The position numbers and the translations under genes are program-made. Below are positions 62,429-64,000 of a stretch of 64,000 nucleotides of DNA, in pieces. Where the stretch lies: the NCBI GenBank assembly GCA_036394575.1, contig DASWEY010000026.1, positions 8,795 to 72,794 of the forward strand, read 5' to 3'. A model generated the notes under the pieces. The model did not search any database. It was not told the origin of the DNA and saw only the letters and a list, made by a program, of their open reading frames with translations. The DNA is from UKL13-2 sp036394575 (GTDB lineage: Bacteria > Pseudomonadota > Gammaproteobacteria > Burkholderiales > Usitatibacteraceae). Each line of letters begins with the position of its first letter. The stretch's first letter is position 1.

Positions 62429-63008
62429 TGGGTTCCGTAATGTGAAAAATCAGGTCGGTTCGCCTGATTACCTTGATGCATCTTGCCTGACTTCAAGGTG
62501 GCGGGGCCGTGATGGGTGACGATGTCGGTTACTGAGGGATAATTTTGCAGGCCCAGGCGGGGCGAAAAATACAAAACGCCATTTATCGCGCTTTCCAGAG
62601 CAAAAATGCCCTGGAAAGCACGGTAAATGGTGATCTGCATATTCAAATTTTTCTTTCATGCCGATGGGCCGCCTGAAAAATAGGTGAAACCCTTAGCGAA
62701 TCCTACCTGCGCAGGTAGGTTCATTGCCTACTGCGGCATGCTACAAGAGACGGGTGTAATGCAGCCCGATGTTTTGGGTCCATGCGACTCCGGTTGTCAT
62801 GTGGACCAATCATATTTCGCTGCCCCGTTCCGTCGCTGTTAAATTCATCGATTACGCTATCGCGCTGCCGACATTTTCTTGTTACTGTTAGCGCTGTTCT
62901 TGACTTCCGCAAATGCAACAAGAAGCGCAGGAAGCCGAAAGACACCGTGTTTGATGGCGTTTCACACGCCATAGCTGCGCAGAAATCAGAAACACCGGGG
63001 GGGTATAT
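62429..63008. other. Intergenic region upstream of the TonB-dependent receptor
   Basis: 580 bp. It holds hairpin copy 8 (62566-62645) and a CCTACCTGCGCAGGTAGG palindrome near 62703-62720, related to the one in duplicated block B. The right 290 bp are free of features. A B12-riboswitch-like pattern was looked for and not found. Confidence 0.6.
62566..62645. repeat. Dispersed hairpin repeat, copy 8 (diverged)
   Basis: ACGCCATTTATCGCGCTTTCCAG... core AGCAAAAATGCCC ... CTGGAAAGCACGGTAAATGG. The outer arms changed (TTTATCG / CGGTAAA) but still pair, and the loop keeps GCAAAAATGC. Confidence 0.75.
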
Positions 63009-64000
63009 ATGAATGCAGATTCATCGCCACTACGCGTGATTCGATCGGTTCATTTCCGTTTTTTGGTGCGAACAGCATTGCTCGCCAGGCAATGTGCGCT
63101 CGGCGGTTTATCGCTGGCCATTGCAGGGACGGCGCTGATGAGCGCGGATGCCCGCGCTGCCCCTTCGCCGATGGATTCCCTTAACGATCTCACCATTGAG
63201 CAATTGAGCAACATCGAGATCACTTCGGTCTCGAAGCGGGCCGAGCGGCTCGCCGACGCTCCGGCCTCCGTGTTCATCATCACCGGGGAAGATATCCGGC
63301 GTTCGGGCGTGACCAGCCTGCCCGATGCGCTGCGTCTCGCCCCCAATCTGCAGGTTGCGCAAACCAAGTCCAGCGGTTATTCGATCACGGCGCGCGGATT
63401 CAACAGCAGTTCCGCCAATAAATTGCTGGTACTGATCGACGGCCGCTCGGTCTACACGCCCCTGTTCTCGGGAGTGTTCTGGGATGTGCAGAATGTGGTG
63501 CTGGAGGACGTTGAACGCATCGAGGTCATCAGCGGTCCGGGCGGAACGCTATGGGGAACCAATGCGGTAAACGGCGTCATCAATGTGATCACCCGTTCCG
63601 CGAAAGACACGCAGGGCGTGATGGTTGCGGCGGGTGGCGGCAACCGGGAAACCGGCGCCGCCGCGCGCTACGGCGGGAAACTGGGCGATCACGGCAGCTT
63701 CCGCGTTTACGGCAAATATTTCGATCGCGATCACACTGCCAAGGAAAATGGCGGTGCGGTGGACGACGGCTGGTACATGGGGCAGACGGGCTTCAGGGCC
63801 GACTGGGCCCATGCGGACGATCAAATCATGCTGCAGGGCAATGCCTATCGCGGCGCGGAAGCCCAGCCCCTGCCGGGCGTGATTTCAATTTCAACGGTAA
63901 AGCTGGCGTTTAGCGAAATCCCGCTGTCGGGCGCGAACCTGACCTCGAGCTGGACCCATCGCCTCGAGGGCGGGGCCAGCCTCACCTTGCAGGCTTACTA
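63009..64000 (+). CDS. TonB-dependent outer-membrane receptor, N-terminal part (cut by the window edge)
   Basis: The frame is open from ATG 63009 to the right edge (330 codons). An atypical long leader with a hydrophobic stretch (GGLSLAIAGTALMSADARA) is followed by LNDLTIEQLSNIEITSVSKRAERL and the plug domain: ASVFIITGEDIRRSGVTSLPDAL, GYSITARGFNSSS, KLLVLIDGRSVY, and IEVISGPGGTLWGTNAVNGVIN, the plug signature. The substrate cannot be told; colicin I / siderophore-type receptors share this layout. A G-run (GGGGGG) lies before the ATG. Only the plug and the first barrel strands are visible. Confidence 0.9.
   Translation, partial: MNADSSPLRVIRSVHFRFLVRTALLARQCALGGLSLAIAGTALMSADARAAPSPMDSLNDLTIEQLSNIEITSVSKRAERLADAPASVFIITGEDIRRSGVTSLPDALRLAPNLQVAQTKSSGYSITARGFNSSSANKLLVLIDGRSVYTPLFSGVFWDVQNVVLEDVERIEVISGPGGTLWGTNAVNGVINVITRSAKDTQGVMVAAGGGNRETGAAARYGGKLGDHGSFRVYGKYFDRDHTAKENGGAVDDGWYMGQTGFRADWAHADDQIMLQGNAYRGAEAQPLPGVISISTVKLAFSEIPLSGANLTSSWTHRLEGGASLTLQAY

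Noticed and set aside
62429..63008. Possible cobalamin riboswitch before the TonB-dependent receptor
   Set aside because: No B12-box-like conserved core was found in the 580 bp upstream region.

Overview
The window is high-GC chromosomal DNA from a betaproteobacterium, most likely Burkholderiales. Three things point there: the block ftsK-lolA-rarA-serS, the block bamD / rluD-pgeF / phaC-phaB-phaR, and the split recJ-prfB-lysS group next to lolCD. The genus cannot be fixed from the sequence alone. No rRNA, tRNA, CRISPR array, insertion sequence or prophage was found. Gene density is high, with many 1-8 bp stop/start overlaps.

Layout. 1-13 kb: Smr protein and trxB, a Crp/Fnr regulator, ftsK, lolA, a periplasmic histidine phosphatase, a methyltransferase, a CocE-type hydrolase, rarA, serS, a second histidine phosphatase. 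13-24 kb: mltF, a quinone oxidoreductase, ispD-ispF (isoprenoid MEP pathway), a Ser/Thr kinase fused to a cyclic-nucleotide-binding domain, mnmH-tesA divergent from ybbA-ybbP. 24-25.3 kb: an AT-rich island with a small HTH protein and an unknown membrane-anchored protein. 25-34.6 kb: a TctC/Bug binding protein, an EamA exporter, sixA, ppx / ppk (polyphosphate), bamD / rluD-pgeF. 34.6-41 kb: a ZIP transporter and a polyhydroxyalkanoate (PHA) locus, phaC, two phaB paralogues, phasin phaP and regulator phaR, without phaA. 41-55 kb: rimO, a cyclopropane-fatty-acid synthase, a glycine-zipper protein, lysS, prfB with its programmed frameshift, a MscS channel, recJ, an RpfE-like protein, lolC-lolD, and the repair pair alkA-atl with a DUF2062 gene. 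55-64 kb: comEC, then an accessory stretch of lipoproteins, membrane proteins and an orphan with a HEPN-like motif, an NAD(P)-binding protein, and the start of a TonB-dependent receptor.

The unexpected structure lies mostly between genes. A roughly 70 bp hairpin repeat with a conserved GCAAAAATGC-like loop occurs eight times, often right behind a stop codon. A block of about 206 bp is duplicated around two lipoprotein genes. Several genes (ftsK, rarA, an EamA gene, an rpfE-like gene, probably rluD and ppk) have a -10-like hexamer exactly six bases before the start codon, which predicts leaderless mRNAs. The phaP-phaR intergenic region carries two overlapping divergent promoters and two copies of TGCA(A/C)TGCACAAA, good candidates for PhaR operators. 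A PHO-box-like pair precedes ppk and a 7-5-7 palindrome precedes the ZIP gene.
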